This document shows, piece after piece, positions 5,059 to 5,104 of a stretch of 5,104 bases of DNA; the stretch's first letter is position 1; each line of letters begins with the position of its first letter. Source of the DNA: Thermoprotei archaeon (lineage in GTDB: Archaea > Thermoproteota > Thermoprotei > Thermofilales > B20-G17); the NCBI GenBank assembly GCA_003649515.1, contig QMSC01000107.1, positions 1 through 5,104 of the forward strand, in the 5' to 3' direction. The notes under the pieces are model-generated. The model saw only the letters and a program-made list of their open reading frames with translations. It did not search any database and was not told the origin of the DNA. The position numbers and the translations under genes are program-made.

Positions 5059-5104
5059 CTAGGGTGTCATCCTTTTGGTGTTCATTGCCCTTTTAGGCTC
5101 CCAC
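5059..5104 (-). CDS. tnpB: C-terminal tail of a TnpB-like (OrfB) RNA-guided nuclease, partial
   Basis: On the minus strand a frame enters from the window edge and reads WEPKRAMNTKRMTP before TAG at 5059-5061, nine bases before the subterminal hairpin. No domain is visible in 14 residues, so the call rests on position and on the short basic tail with a stop just before the IS605-type hairpin, as in many archaeal tnpB genes. The catalytic RuvC and zinc-ribbon parts would lie to the right of the window, and whether they are intact is unknown. Confidence 0.5.
   Translation of the reverse strand, partial: WEPKRAMNTKRMTP

Larger units (their letters stand above)
5020..5104 (-). mobile_element. Right end of an IS200/IS605-type element (partial)
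   Basis: The sequence from the base after the hexuloisomerase stop has the look of the tnpB-proximal end of IS200/IS605-family elements. It begins TTGACATTCTCCCCG, contains a strong GC-rich hairpin, and runs on with the tail of a TnpB-like reading frame on the minus strand. On that strand the element would end ...GAGAATGTCAA at about 5020. The rest, including any tnpA, is outside the window. Family assignment comes from the characteristic end sequence and hairpin; the exact boundary is an estimate. Confidence 0.62.

Noticed and set aside
1..5104. CRISPR array, tRNA genes and C/D-box guide RNAs
   Set aside because: No regularly spaced repeats, tRNA-like T-arm or anticodon structures, or paired C and D boxes were seen on either strand by reading.

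Overview
The window looks like a piece of chromosome from a thermophilic archaeon, probably in or near Thermoproteota (Crenarchaeota). This rests on gene content: a Clp1/Grc3-type polynucleotide kinase, an archaeal-type dUTPase, a free-standing 6-phospho-3-hexuloisomerase and a short MJ0882/RsmC-like methyltransferase. It also rests on expression signals. AT-rich TATA-like boxes lie about 27-29 bases before first-gene starts with no Shine-Dalgarno (leaderless pattern). GTG and TTG starts with a Shine-Dalgarno occur at internal operon genes. The lineage is inference; there is no rRNA or other phylogenetic marker to fix it.

Left block, plus strand (1-1071): the end of an unrecognised soluble protein, cut by the window edge, overlaps by one base with a dUTPase gene. 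The two are almost certainly translated from one message.

Central block, minus strand (1104-4289, transcribed right to left): an RsmC-like methyltransferase, then a Clp1-type polynucleotide kinase with its own promoter, then a two-gene unit with its own promoter. That unit encodes a bitopic membrane protein with a large extracytoplasmic beta-rich domain, followed 16 bases later by a winged-helix protein with two membrane segments. A compound inverted repeat with three GAAC/GTTC half-sites sits directly upstream of this unit's TATA box. Together these suggest an autoregulated, membrane-tethered signalling and transcription module, the most interesting candidate system here.

Right block, plus strand (4399-5019): a 6-phospho-3-hexuloisomerase gene diverges from the methyltransferase, with a TATA box placed for a leaderless GTG start. 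Immediately after its stop codon lies what appears to be the right end of an IS200/IS605-type element: a perfect 8-bp hairpin and, on the minus strand, the last 14 codons of a TnpB-like gene running out of the window. If that element is intact, its omega-RNA guide would be read from the antisense of the last hexuloisomerase codons.

Functionally the window combines nucleotide-pool cleaning (dUTPase), RNA metabolism (methyltransferase, RNA 5'-kinase), a putative membrane regulator pair and pentose-phosphate supply by the reversed ribulose monophosphate route. No tRNA, rRNA or CRISPR array was seen.
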